Shown one piece after another: positions 43,205 to 52,337 of a DNA stretch of 64,000 nt. Under the pieces are notes generated by a model. That model worked only from the letters and a program-made list of their open reading frames with translations. It did not search any database and was not told the origin of the DNA. The number at the start of each line of letters is the position of its first letter. Within the stretch, counting starts at the first letter, position 1. Location of the stretch: positions 124,001 to 188,000 of the forward strand of contig JAIPBE010000002.1 in assembly GCA_021738725.1 (NCBI GenBank), in the 5' to 3' direction. A program made the translations under genes and the position numbers. The stretch comes from Saprospiraceae bacterium. Lineage in GTDB: Bacteria; Bacteroidota; Bacteroidia; Chitinophagales; Saprospiraceae.

Positions 43205-45255
43205 AATTGATCTACTAATTCCCGGACCGTACAGACCGGGCGTTGACAGGTATGATCTCGGCAAAGATAAAGGTAGGTCTTTCCCGGAAAGACTCTGTTC
43301 TCCAGGAGCGGGCTGTCATCCTCCTGCTCGGAGGCCATTACGAACGCTCCAGGAATGTACATGGCATTGACTTCTTTTAACATTTGTGCCGATCCTGCAC
43401 CGGTGATCACGATCTCTCTCCGACCAAAAACAGCTGCCAGGAAACCCTGTGCATATTGTGCAAATGAGGAAGGGTATCGTTCTACACTAAACCTCACACG
43501 CTCACGTAATCTCAGGGCCATTTGCCCATAACGCTGTTCGCCTGTGAGTGTGTGTACCATTTCCAGAATTTCAGCCATCACAGCATTCCCACTTGGCAGG
43601 GCATTGTCGTATGTATCAAAAAGGACACTTTGAAGGGAGGCTTCCGCAGATGTGCGGAAAGCGCCCTGCTCCGGATCATAAAAGTGGTCGATGACATGAT
43701 CGGTCATTCGTTGGACTTCCAGCCTACCTTCAGAAGTATAGTTGATCTCCAGGAAGCGGATCATGGCTCTGATCAAAAAGGCATAATCGTCCAAAAATGC
43801 CGGTTGATAGGCATGCCCGCCGGCATATATTCTAAAGTACGTCCCTGTTTCCGAACGCATGTGTCGGAATATAAATTCAAAAGCTTGTTCGGCCCGATTG
43901 AGAAAAGACGGATCTCCAAAACTCTTATAGGCAGAGAGTAGTGCCTCGACCATCAGAGCATTCCAGGACAGGATTACTTTATCGTCCAGTCCCGGGCGGA
44001 TCCGCGGTGCTCTTGTGTCATATAATCGTGATCGAAGATTTCGCCATTCGGATTGTAACCACTTCAGATCGACCTGATGCCGATCGGCGAAGGTGGTGTC
44101 ATCTGTACGCCGGTGAAGAATATTCTTGTTTTCCCAATTGCCCTCTCTGGTGATGTCCATATAGTCCAGCCAGAGATCCGTGTGCTCGCTGGCCACCGCC
44201 ACAAATTCTTCATATGTCCACACATAGAACTTCCCCTCCTCGCCTTCCGAGTCCGCATCCAGCGCGGAGTAAAAAGCGCCTAGCGGGTGTGAACATTCTG
44301 CATTTGCCCACTGGATGGTATCCCGGACCACCTGTTCAAATTCATGATTCTTCTCATGGGCGCACCATTTACTTAATATATCCACCAGGAGGGCATTGTC
44401 ATACAGCATCTTCTCAAAGTGCGGCACCAGCCAGGCCGGATCCGTCGCATAACGAGCCATTCCACCTCCAATTTGATCATAGATGCCTCCCCTGACCATT
44501 TTTTCCAGGCTGTACAAAACATGATCTGCTCCTTCTTGAACCCCGGTGCATGCGGTGTAATTCAAGAGGAACTCCAGAGACATGGTTCTCGGAAATTTAG
44601 GTGCCGGGCCAAATCCGCCAAATCGTTGGTCTCGATCTTCCATGACCTGATGATAGATCTGATCCACCAGTGCGCGATCGATCTTTTCCTGGCCTGTCGC
44701 CATTTGCGGGTCTATCTGAAAATGGCGCACCTGATGATCCCGGACAGCCTGGATCAACTTGTCTGCCTGGGATTCCACGACTTCCCGTTTGTCCTGATAT
44801 AAATTGTGCAAATGCTGCAAAACCTGTGACCAGGAAGGTCTGTTCCCCATGGGTTGAGGCGGGAAATATGTGCCCCCGTAAAATGGACGTCCATCCGGGG
44901 TGAGGAAACAATTGAGAGGCCAGCCACCTGAACCACTGATCATTTGCACGGCATCCATGTACAACTGATCAATATCCGGACGTTCCTCGCGGTCGACCTT
45001 GATATTGACAAAATGCTGATTCATATAAGAAGCAATGGCATCATCTTCAAATGATTCACGCTCCATGACATGACACCAGTGACAGGTAGAGTATCCGATA
45101 CTCACCAGAATGGGCTTATCCTCTCTTTTCGCTTTATCCAGGGCATCCGATCCCCAGGGAAACCAGTCCACCGGGTTATGGGCATGCTGAAGCAGATACG
45201 GACTGGCAGTGGTGATCAATCTGTTGGGATATCGCTCACTGGAAGGTTGGGTCAT
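43201..45255 (-). CDS. Thioredoxin-domain, YyaL/SSP411 family protein
   Basis: 684 residues. An N-terminal thioredoxin-like domain (DUF255) has [20 protein letters not shown] with Cys58 and Cys61 as a CxxC, followed by [13 protein letters not shown] and [16 protein letters not shown]. The C-terminal two-thirds is an (alpha/alpha)6-type glycosidase-like fold (DAQS-like segments such as [27 protein letters not shown] in parts). No signal peptide. Function is not established; relatives are linked to N-acylglucosamine epimerase folds. Its stop is coupled to the PorP/SprF-like gene. Confidence 0.92.
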   Translation of the reverse strand: MTQPSSERYPNRLITTASPYLLQHAHNPVDWFPWGSDALDKAKREDKPILVSIGYSTCHWCHVMERESFEDDAIASYMNQHFVNIKVDREERPDIDQLYMDAVQMISGSGGWPLNCFLTPDGRPFYGGTYFPPQPMGNRPSWSQVLQHLHNLYQDKREVVESQADKLIQAVRDHQVRHFQIDPQMATGQEKIDRALVDQIYHQVMEDRDQRFGGFGPAPKFPRTMSLEFLLNYTACTGVQEGADHVLYSLEKMVRGGIYDQIGGGMARYATDPAWLVPHFEKMLYDNALLVDILSKWCAHEKNHEFEQVVRDTIQWANAECSHPLGAFYSALDADSEGEEGKFYVWTYEEFVAVASEHTDLWLDYMDITREGNWENKNILHRRTDDTTFADRHQVDLKWLQSEWRNLRSRLYDTRAPRIRPGLDDKVILSWNALMVEALLSAYKSFGDPSFLNRAEQAFEFIFRHMRSETGTYFRIYAGGHAYQPAFLDDYAFLIRAMIRFLEINYTSEGRLEVQRMTDHVIDHFYDPEQGAFRTSAEASLQSVLFDTYDNALPSGNAVMAEILEMVHTLTGEQRYGQMALRLRERVRFSVERYPSSFAQYAQGFLAAVFGRREIVITGAGSAQMLKEVNAMYIPGAFVMASEQEDDSPLLENRVFPGKTYLYLCRDHTCQRPVCTVRELVDQL

Positions 45256-45317
45256 CAGCAGGTAAGTTTAGACCATAACGGGAATCACCGGCCTCAGGTT
45301 GTCCTATCCTTTACGGA

Positions 45318-46085
45318 TCATACGGTGATGATCAGTTGATCATGAGCCAGCATGAATCCATCCGGCAATAATTGGCTGACCTCTGCATTGGTGCCAAGTG
45401 CATGACTGATATGTGTGAAATACGTGCGCGAGACCCCACAACGCCTCGAAAGTTCGATGGCCGCTTCAAGATGCAGATGTGATGCGTGTGGTTCAAGACG
45501 CAGGGCATTCAGAATCAGCACATCACTTCCTTTGATCTTTTCGATTTGTTGGTCATCTATCCTTTTGGCATCCGTAATATAGGTCAGGTTGCCAAACCGG
45601 AATCCCAGGACAGGCATTTTCCCATGCCAAACTCGGATGGGTATGACGGGGTGCCCGGAAATGAAAAATGTCTCTCTTTCAAGGATCGGCTGGAGGTCGA
45701 AACGGGGAGCCCCCGGATAAGGATTCGCATCAAACGCATAGGCAAACCGGGTGGTGATCTCGCCTAGAACATGACGCTCTGCATAGATCGGCATGTCTCT
45801 GTTCTGGCTGAAATTGAACGGGCGGACATCATCCAGGCCTGCTACATGGTCGTTATGTTCATGTGTCAACAAAATCCCATCCAGCCGGGATTGCCGCGCT
45901 CGCAGCATTTGTTGCCGAAAGTCTGGACCCGCATCGATCACCAGATGAAGGTTGTGATAGGTGAGGAACATTGCTGAACGCAAGCGATTATCCCGGGAGT
46001 CAGTAGATGTACAAACAGCACAGGTACACCCGATAACGGGAACGCCCTGCGATGTACCTGTTCCCAGAAAGGTGGCTTTGATCAT
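45318..46085 (-). CDS. MBL-fold metallo-hydrolase, PhnP-like
   Basis: 255 residues. GTGTSQGVPVIGCTCAVC (8-25) with the cysteine cluster seen in PhnP-type phosphodiesterases, then the metal motif LTHEHNDHVAG (His75, His77, Asp79, His80), and a C-terminal TYFTHISHALG. It probably hydrolyses a cyclic phosphodiester or similar metabolite in the cytoplasm. It is coupled by ATGA to the small gene upstream. Confidence 0.9.
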   Translation of the reverse strand: MIKATFLGTGTSQGVPVIGCTCAVCTSTDSRDNRLRSAMFLTYHNLHLVIDAGPDFRQQMLRARQSRLDGILLTHEHNDHVAGLDDVRPFNFSQNRDMPIYAERHVLGEITTRFAYAFDANPYPGAPRFDLQPILERETFFISGHPVIPIRVWHGKMPVLGFRFGNLTYITDAKRIDDQQIEKIKGSDVLILNALRLEPHASHLHLEAAIELSRRCGVSRTYFTHISHALGTNAEVSQLLPDGFMLAHDQLIITV

Positions 46086-46363
46086 GGTTCGTCAGCTGAA
46101 ATAGCGGCCTTCCGAATCACGTTCTGGAGAAATTCACGTGATTTGTCGTCTAATGACAAAGGATCGACTTCGAGGTTGAGCAGGATGTCTGTCAGGGTGT
46201 TGATTCGGCCTTCCGTATCGAAGAACTTGTTGACAACCACCACATTACGATCTTCAACGATGCAATATCCGGATTGAAAATTCCCTTTTTCATAGCGTAC
46301 AGTGTACACCAGCTCCTTAAAGAGATCTTCGAGCTTTTTCAGATTGGTCAGGGTAGGTTTCAT
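46082..46363 (-). CDS. Small conserved protein of unknown function
   Basis: 93 residues, soluble, alpha-beta: two basic N-terminal helices, strands around YTVRYEKGNFQSGYCIVEDR and VVVVNKFFDTEGR, and a C-terminal helix. I do not recognise a named domain; similar short genes lie beside PhnP-like hydrolases in this phylum as far as I recall, but I cannot check. ATGA overlap with the hydrolase, and a -7 element just upstream. Confidence 0.7.
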   Translation of the reverse strand: MKPTLTNLKKLEDLFKELVYTVRYEKGNFQSGYCIVEDRNVVVVNKFFDTEGRINTLTDILLNLEVDPLSLDDKSREFLQNVIRKAAISADEP

Positions 46364-46382
46364 TTCTGGACGTCAAGGCATG

Positions 46383-46398
46383 TACCTTTGCAAAGATA
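46383..46398. promoter_or_regulatory. Palindromic divergent -7 elements
   Basis: TACCTTTG (46383-46390, plus strand) is followed immediately by CAAAGATA (46391-46398), which is TATCTTTG on the minus strand. Both are exact TAnnTTTG matches, back to back, 23 bases before the plus-strand ATG and 27 before the minus-strand ATG. Both polymerases could not bind at once, so the two genes may compete. Confidence 0.5.
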
Positions 46399-46413
46399 TA
46401 ACGGCTTCTCAGC

Positions 46414-47052
46414 ATGGCGCATATTTCTAGAGTATTCCATAGTCTGCTTCTTATCTTTTTGATTATTGCAGCAGTGCAGCAGGCTGATGCACAGGACCGG
46501 CGATTCAAAGCTGGTATTCTTTTCGGCTTGAATGCCAGTCAGATCACAGGGGATGATCTATGGGGGTATAATAAAGCTGGATTGAACCTGGGATTCAGGA
46601 TCAATACTGTGATCAAACCCCGGATTGATGTCAGTATGGACATACTGTACAGTCAACGTGGTTCCCAATCGGCCTTTTCGTTCAACAATGGCCAGCTGCT
46701 CAATCGCTATAACCTGCATTATATTGAGGTTCCGATTATCTTCCATTATAAGGATTGGGAGATCGAAGTCGATAAAACAAGCTTCTACAGGATGGATTTT
46801 CAAGCCGGGCTGGCCTACGGCCGATTATTCCGTGCGCGAGCTGTGGCCAATCCGTTCGAGGGCCGAGAGGACCTGCTGAATGAAAATGATATCAGCTGGA
46901 TCATCGGCGCGGGCTACCACGCAAGCCAGCATCACAGTTTTCACTTTCGGTACACCAGCTCCATCAATCTGCTTTTTAATGATCTGGAAGCCTTGAATGC
47001 GAAAGCATTACGCGGTTTTTTCCTAACCTTGCATTACCTCTATACATTCTGA
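46414..47052 (+). CDS. Outer-membrane beta-barrel protein, PorT-like
   Basis: 212 residues with a signal peptide (1-27, ending QADAQ) and about eight amphipathic strands (FKAGILFGLNASQITGDD, LGFRINTVIKPRIDVSMDILYSQRG, FFLTLHYLYTF at the end with aromatic C-terminus). This matches PorT-type barrels, one of which is needed for type IX secretion, but the group is diverse. Assignment to the T9SS itself is inference. The next gene starts 3 bases after. Confidence 0.8.
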   Translation: MAHISRVFHSLLLIFLIIAAVQQADAQDRRFKAGILFGLNASQITGDDLWGYNKAGLNLGFRINTVIKPRIDVSMDILYSQRGSQSAFSFNNGQLLNRYNLHYIEVPIIFHYKDWEIEVDKTSFYRMDFQAGLAYGRLFRARAVANPFEGREDLLNENDISWIIGAGYHASQHHSFHFRYTSSINLLFNDLEALNAKALRGFFLTLHYLYTF

Positions 47053-47055
47053 TCC

Positions 47056-47574
47056 ATGAGACCCATCCTCTTTCTTCTTGCTGTCTGCTTTATCCTGTTT
47101 TCCGCTTGTAAAGACCAGCCTAAAGCCGTTGAAACTCCGGAACCGGTTGTTGAGGAATCGACACAACCAAATGGCTCATTTCTGGCTACACCTCAACAAT
47201 GGCTGGATAGCATCGCTAACAAAGTGACGCAGATCGATTATGTCTTTTTCAACCTGCCGATCAGTTTGGCACTCACAGATCCACCTGCCATTCGATCTGC
47301 ATTTGCGCAGATGGATGCACAACATCCTGTTCCACTTTCATGGGATTGCCCTTCCATTGCCCGTATCTTTTATGTGGCGAACGGGGAGACTGTGGGGATA
47401 TCTGAATTGTATTTCTCACAGGGATGTACCTATCTGCGATTTTATGAAGGAAACACCATGACTACAGCCGTTCGACTGAATGAAATGGGGATCAAGTTTC
47501 TTCTGAATCTGAAGGTTCCATTTCCCAAAATGCAGGCTCCATCTACGATTGATGCTTCCCAAAGCGGTCATTGA
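47056..47574 (+). CDS. Putative lipoprotein, unknown function
   Basis: 172 residues, lipoprotein signal with LFSAC (Cys18), then an acidic proline-rich linker and a compact domain with WDCPSIARIFYVANGETVGISELYFSQGCTYLRFYE in parts, where two cysteines could pair. I do not recognise the domain. It follows the barrel gene by 3 bases and its end overlaps the Ppx/GppA start by 23 bases. Confidence 0.75.
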   Translation: MRPILFLLAVCFILFSACKDQPKAVETPEPVVEESTQPNGSFLATPQQWLDSIANKVTQIDYVFFNLPISLALTDPPAIRSAFAQMDAQHPVPLSWDCPSIARIFYVANGETVGISELYFSQGCTYLRFYEGNTMTTAVRLNEMGIKFLLNLKVPFPKMQAPSTIDASQSGH

Positions 47575-48451
47575 TCTAGGGACTAATACGTTCCACCTTC
47601 TCGTTGCGACTTGTAACAACGAGATCCTTCACACGATCCACAGACAAAGACACTTTGTCAAACTGGCACGATCTGGAATCAACCGGATCGACGACCAGGC
47701 GATCACAGATGGCATGGTCGCAGCAAACCAATTTCGACAAATCCTGGACCGATATCATGTAAAGGATGTCTCTGTTTTGGGGACGGCCGCTTTGCGCCTC
47801 GCCCGAAATGCCCGGGAACTGAACCAACAACTGGAAGGTATTCTGGGACATCCGATAGAAGTGATCGATGGCCAAAGGGAAGCTCAATTGATCGCCCATG
47901 GCGTACTGGCATTGCTCAAAAGAAAGCCCGGTCATCAGTTGATCATGGATATCGGGGGCGGAAGTGTCGAGTTTATCCTGATTGAAGATGGACTACAAGT
48001 CTATCATATCAGTTTACCGATCGGCGTAGCCATTCTGCATCACCGTTTTCATCTCCATGATCCTATCCTCTCCACGGAAGTACTGGCACTTGAGCACCAC
48101 ATCGATGATCAGCTGGAACCTTTACTGAAGATGTTGACACATTTACACATCGATCACCTCATCGGTGCCGCCGGAATCTACGAAGTCCTGTCACAACGGC
48201 CTGAAGACCAGGAGTTGACGACATTGGGTGACATTCCTGTCAAACGACTCAGCACACTTTTAAACATACTACAACAATTGCCATCAGTCGACCGGGAGAA
48301 CTGCCCAGAAATCCCACCTGAGAGAGCCGACCTGATCGTCAGCGCACTGGTACTCATTAACAGGGTGATCCTGCATACCCAACCACGACACGTCACGGTA
48401 TCCCCTTATGCCTTGAAAGAAGGCCGGTTACTGGAAATGTTCGCTGAATAG
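47552..48451 (+). CDS. Ppx/GppA family phosphatase
   Basis: 299 residues from the ATG at 47552. ASKHA fold: VIDLGTNTFHLLVA at the N-terminus, VLGTAALRLARNA, and MDIGGGSVEFILIE around residue 133 with the catalytic glutamate region earlier (DGQREAQL). It removes terminal phosphate from polyphosphate or pppGpp. It lacks the long C-terminal extension of classic Ppx, as usual in Bacteroidota. Confidence 0.9.
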   Translation: MLPKAVIDLGTNTFHLLVATCNNEILHTIHRQRHFVKLARSGINRIDDQAITDGMVAANQFRQILDRYHVKDVSVLGTAALRLARNARELNQQLEGILGHPIEVIDGQREAQLIAHGVLALLKRKPGHQLIMDIGGGSVEFILIEDGLQVYHISLPIGVAILHHRFHLHDPILSTEVLALEHHIDDQLEPLLKMLTHLHIDHLIGAAGIYEVLSQRPEDQELTTLGDIPVKRLSTLLNILQQLPSVDRENCPEIPPERADLIVSALVLINRVILHTQPRHVTVSPYALKEGRLLEMFAE

Positions 48452-48452
48452 C

Positions 48453-48848
48453 CTATTCCTCTTCTGAACCGGAGCGAACAGGATCGGTTCCCATTTGGTT
48501 GCTGGCTTCCAGACGCTTGAACAGTTTGTCAACGCGCTCCATCTCATCCAGTGTATCATCGATAAAAAAGGTCATGTCAGGAATTCTGCGGATCTGCTTG
48601 CGCAATCTTCGGCCCAGACTTTGTCGTAGCTCCTGATGCTGCTCCTCTAGCAGAAGCAGGACAGACTGTTTATTCTCCGTGTTGTACACACTGAGATAGA
48701 CTTTGGCCATCAGTAAATCCGGCGACATCTGTACTTCTGTGACAGTCACCAATGCATCATCAAAAATATACCGCCCCTGTTCAAGAAGGATGATACTGAA
48801 ATTGCGGCGAACCAGTTCAGCCACTTGCTTTTGTCGGATTGTCGGCAC
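48453..48848 (-). CDS. rbfA: Ribosome-binding factor A
   Basis: 131 residues from a GTG at 48848, directly before the family start PTIRQKQVAELVRRNFSIIL. KH-like domain with DALVTVTEVQMSPDLLMAKVYLSVY and RRIPDMTFFIDDTLDEMERVDKLF. It helps 30S maturation and cold adaptation. In-frame codons up to 48926 cross the -7 element at 48864-48871 and are rejected. Confidence 0.92.
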   Translation of the reverse strand: MPTIRQKQVAELVRRNFSIILLEQGRYIFDDALVTVTEVQMSPDLLMAKVYLSVYNTENKQSVLLLLEEQHQELRQSLGRRLRKQIRRIPDMTFFIDDTLDEMERVDKLFKRLEASNQMGTDPVRSGSEEE

Positions 48849-48863
48849 GGGATGTCGTTTCAG

Positions 48864-48871
48864 CAAAGATA
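48864..48871 (-). promoter_or_regulatory. Candidate -7 element of rbfA
   Basis: Minus strand TATCTTTG, exact consensus, 16 bases upstream of the GTG start. No clear -33. Confidence 0.4.
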
Positions 48872-48932
48872 ACGTGAATTCTGTGGCACGCAGGAATATC
48901 CTGGACCATCCGATCCTTCCAACCACGAATTG

Positions 48933-48940
48933 TACTTTTG
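48933..48940 (+). promoter_or_regulatory. Candidate -7 element of recG
   Basis: TACTTTTG, exact consensus, 15 bases before the TTG start, followed by a GGAAAGGTG ribosome-binding-like stretch. No clear -33. Confidence 0.38.
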
Positions 48941-48955
48941 TTGGAAAGGTGATAC

Positions 48956-51064
48956 TTGTCGCAATTTTTACGTGAACCGGTCAGTACACTTCCCGGTCTG
49001 GGAGGGATCAAAGCTGCATTGTTGCGGTCTGAACTGGGCATTGTCACAGTGGGTGATCTGATCCAGCATTATCCCTATCGATATGTGGACAAGACACTGA
49101 TCCGAACGATCCGTGATGTCTTGACAAATCCGGATACAGCCTTGGTCCAGGGTATCCTCAGTCCCTTTCAATATCAGGGACACGGGCATAAAAAACGACT
49201 GGTGGCCTATCTGAGAGATGGCACCGGAACATTGGAGTTGGTCTGGTTCAAAGGAGGAAAAGTCATAGAAGGTGTTCTGCAACCCGGACAGGCATACACT
49301 GCCTACGGCAAGATCCAGCGATTCCGGGGGAAAGCGACGCTTGTCCATCCGGAAATGGAATTGCTGCGCACCGCTACCTCTCCTCGTGACCTCACGTTTG
49401 ATCCCATATACTCCACTACAGAAGGACTCAGTAAAAAGGGACTGGATACCAAAGGGATTCGAAAGTTGTTGCGAGCAGTCATCCCGCGTATCACCCCGGG
49501 ATTGGTACCTGAAACACTGCCCTCTGAACTGCTGTCGACGCTGCGATTGCCGGGTCGGGTAGATGCTATCCGGAATATCCATTTTCCGCCCTCCCAACAA
49601 GCACTGGAAGATGCCCGCAAGCGTCTGAAGTTTGAAGAACTCCTCTTTTTGCAATTGGACATCCTGTTGTCAAAAAAGCATCGAAACCGGGAGTTGGTTG
49701 GATATGTATTTGATGCTGTTGGCGAGCATTTCAACCGATTCTATGCGGAATTCCTTCCATTTGCATTGACTGAGGCTCAAAAACGTGTCATGCGGGAGAT
49801 CCGTCGTGACTTGGGTATGGGCTCCCAGATGAACCGACTGCTCCAGGGTGATGTCGGATCCGGAAAGACGGTCGTAGCCCTCATGGCTATGCTCATCGCT
49901 TTGGACAACGGTTATCAATCCTGCCTTGTAGCGCCAACGGAGATCCTGGCACAGCAACATTTTCAGTCATTGAAAGATCTGGTTCGGGGCATGGGTATAC
50001 AGATCGGATTGCTCACTGGCAGTGTGACTGGCCAAGCCAGGAAATTGACCCTTCAGTATCTCGCTGAAGGACGACTTCACATTCTCATCGGCACCCATGC
50101 TGTTTTGGAAGACCCCGTGATCTTTCAACAGTTGGGTCTGGCTATTACCGATGAACAACACCGATTCGGCGTGGCTCAACGGGCAGCACTCTGGAAAAAA
50201 AGCACACCTCACCCACCCCATGTACTGGTGATGACGGCAACGCCGATCCCACGTACCCTGGCATTGACGATCTATGGCGACCTGGATGTATCGATCATTG
50301 ATGAATTGCCACCTGGCCGGAAACCAATCAAAACAGAATTGTGGTATGAGAACAAGAGACTCCGGCTGATCGGATTTATGAAAGAGCAGATCGCCGCCGG
50401 TCGCCAGGTCTATATCGTCTATCCCTTGATCGAAGAATCTGCTTCACTGGATCTCCTGAACCTGGAAGAAGGCCTTTCCTCACTCCAACGTGAGTTCCAG
50501 CGGCCTGAATACCAGATCAGCGTAGTACATGGCCGTATGGCCAGTGCCGATAAGGAGATGGAAATGCAGCGATTCCAGAACAAAGAGACGCAAATCATGG
50601 TGGCGACTACTGTGATCGAAGTAGGTGTCAATATTCCGAATGCCAGCATTATGGTCATTGAAAATGCGGAGCGATTTGGCCTTTCACAATTACATCAACT
50701 CCGAGGACGGGTCGGTCGGGGCGCGGATCAATCCTATTGTATCCTGATGACAAATGGTCGGCTATCCGATGACGCTCGAATCCGGCTTCAAACCATGTGC
50801 AGGACCAATGATGGTTTTGAAATTGCTGATGTCGACCTGAAGTTGAGAGGCCCCGGAGATTTGGAGGGTACCCGCCAAAGTGGCGTCCAGGGATTGAAGA
50901 TCGCGGATCTGAGAGAAGATGGGGCCATACTGCAGTCTGCCCGAACTATCGCCGCCAAAATTGTCGATGCCGATGAACACCTGGAGCAACCTGCCAACTT
51001 ATGTCTGAAAAGGCATCTACAGGAGACCCGTCCGCACAATCGAACATGGAGCCGAATCTCTTGA
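48956..51064 (+). CDS. recG: ATP-dependent DNA helicase RecG
   Basis: 702 residues from a TTG at 48956, chosen because the family-like N-terminus follows and a GGAAAGG stretch lies 6 bases upstream. An OB-type wedge domain (about 60-135) binds branched DNA; the helicase core has Walker A GDVGSGKT (298-305), DEQH (399-402) and MTATPIPRTLA, then HQLRGRVGRGADQSYCIL. It remodels stalled forks and recombination intermediates. Normal length. Confidence 0.95.
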   Translation: MSQFLREPVSTLPGLGGIKAALLRSELGIVTVGDLIQHYPYRYVDKTLIRTIRDVLTNPDTALVQGILSPFQYQGHGHKKRLVAYLRDGTGTLELVWFKGGKVIEGVLQPGQAYTAYGKIQRFRGKATLVHPEMELLRTATSPRDLTFDPIYSTTEGLSKKGLDTKGIRKLLRAVIPRITPGLVPETLPSELLSTLRLPGRVDAIRNIHFPPSQQALEDARKRLKFEELLFLQLDILLSKKHRNRELVGYVFDAVGEHFNRFYAEFLPFALTEAQKRVMREIRRDLGMGSQMNRLLQGDVGSGKTVVALMAMLIALDNGYQSCLVAPTEILAQQHFQSLKDLVRGMGIQIGLLTGSVTGQARKLTLQYLAEGRLHILIGTHAVLEDPVIFQQLGLAITDEQHRFGVAQRAALWKKSTPHPPHVLVMTATPIPRTLALTIYGDLDVSIIDELPPGRKPIKTELWYENKRLRLIGFMKEQIAAGRQVYIVYPLIEESASLDLLNLEEGLSSLQREFQRPEYQISVVHGRMASADKEMEMQRFQNKETQIMVATTVIEVGVNIPNASIMVIENAERFGLSQLHQLRGRVGRGADQSYCILMTNGRLSDDARIRLQTMCRTNDGFEIADVDLKLRGPGDLEGTRQSGVQGLKIADLREDGAILQSARTIAAKIVDADEHLEQPANLCLKRHLQETRPHNRTWSRIS

Positions 51065-51133
51065 TTTTCAAGTGCAGGGCGTCAGATCCTTAAAAAAACT
51101 CCTTCATTCTTTCCCATTCAACACAATTTGTTT

Positions 51134-51141
51134 TATTTTTG
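51134..51141 (+). promoter_or_regulatory. Candidate -7 element of dprA, leaderless geometry
   Basis: TATTTTTG, exact consensus, four bases before the GTG at 51146, with TTTC at 51110-51113 about 20 bases upstream. Transcription would start near the GTG. Confidence 0.4.
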
Positions 51142-51145
51142 GTGG

Positions 51146-52252
51146 GTGGATAGCACTTTGTTCCATCTGATCGCTCTCAGTCATGTCCCCAAAGTGGGAC
51201 CTATTCTCGGTCGTGTCCTGGTCGGATATTGCGGGAGCCCGGAGGCCGTATTTCAAGAAAAGGTAGGGACCCTGGCAAAAATCCCTCAGATCGGGCTGAT
51301 CATTGCCCGGTTTATCCAGGATAAAAGTTGCCTCCAAAAGGCGGAAAATGAGATCTGCATTCTGGATAAGGAAGATATAACGGCTATCCATTATCTGGAT
51401 AAACGATACCCTTCACGACTCAGTTATTTTGATGAATCGCCACTGGTACTCTTTATGCGTGGCGCACCAAACCTTCAGCATCCCCGGACAGTCGGAATCA
51501 TCGGTACCCGGACACCCTCCCCTGCCGGTCGGATCCACACACAAGAACTGGTTGAAGCATTAGTGCCTTACAATGCCATGATCATGAGCGGGCTGGCACA
51601 TGGTGTGGATAGTACCGCTCATCAAGCCGCATTAGCCCATGGACTGCCAACCATCGGTGTCCTTGGTCATGGGCTGCACACCCTCTACCCAGCCGCTCAT
51701 CGGGGACTGGCCCAACGAATGACCGGCTCGAGCGGCATATTGACTGAATTCCCTTTTGACACCATCCCGGACAGAGAAAACTTTCCCATGCGGAACAGGA
51801 TCATCGCCGCCTGGAGCGATGCGTTGGTCGTGGTCGAAAGCAAAGAAAAGGGCGGCTCCATGATTACTGCTGAATATGCCAATCGCTATAACAAAGATGT
51901 CTTTGCCATACCGGGAAGAGTCCAGGATGCGCAATCAAAAGGATGTCACCTATTGATTAAACGGCACAAAGCTCACTTGATGGAAACGGTGGATGATCTG
52001 GTCGAGATCATGGGTTGGGAGAATAAGAAAGGAGGAAATGGAGGCACGCAGGTCCCTCTTTTTCTGGACCTGAACCCGGAGGAGAAAGCGGTCGTAGAGA
52101 CCTTGAAAGAACACCCGGAAATCATGATCGACAAATTGGGGTTCCAACTCCAGATGCCAGCCAGTAACATCTCTGCAATACTACTGAATCTTGAATTCAA
52201 AGGCGTCGTCCGATCATTGCCTGGGAAAAGGTATATCCTGAGTACCGTTTAA
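51146..52252 (+). CDS. dprA: DNA-processing protein DprA
   Basis: 368 residues from the GTG at 51146; a TTG at 51128 in frame adds six residues but overlaps the -7 element. Helix-hairpin-helix start (HVPKVGPILGRVLVGY), then a Rossmann-like core: VGIIGTRTPSPAGR, MSGLAHGVDSTAHQAAL, NFPMRNRIIAAWSDALVVVESKEKGGSMITA in parts. A C-terminal winged helix (DMLK-type) follows. It loads RecA on incoming single-stranded DNA during transformation. Confidence 0.93.
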   Translation: MDSTLFHLIALSHVPKVGPILGRVLVGYCGSPEAVFQEKVGTLAKIPQIGLIIARFIQDKSCLQKAENEICILDKEDITAIHYLDKRYPSRLSYFDESPLVLFMRGAPNLQHPRTVGIIGTRTPSPAGRIHTQELVEALVPYNAMIMSGLAHGVDSTAHQAALAHGLPTIGVLGHGLHTLYPAAHRGLAQRMTGSSGILTEFPFDTIPDRENFPMRNRIIAAWSDALVVVESKEKGGSMITAEYANRYNKDVFAIPGRVQDAQSKGCHLLIKRHKAHLMETVDDLVEIMGWENKKGGNGGTQVPLFLDLNPEEKAVVETLKEHPEIMIDKLGFQLQMPASNISAILLNLEFKGVVRSLPGKRYILSTV

Positions 52253-52337
52253 TGCTGCCAATCATGGGCCCATCATGAAATTGTTAATTCTGTCTGGAGC
52301 AGTTCAGAATCTGGATCATGGAATTACATTTATGTAT

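Noticed and set aside
48968-49654. 228-codon open frame antisense to recG
   Set aside because: recG is certain by motifs; the antisense frame has low-complexity composition and no start signal.
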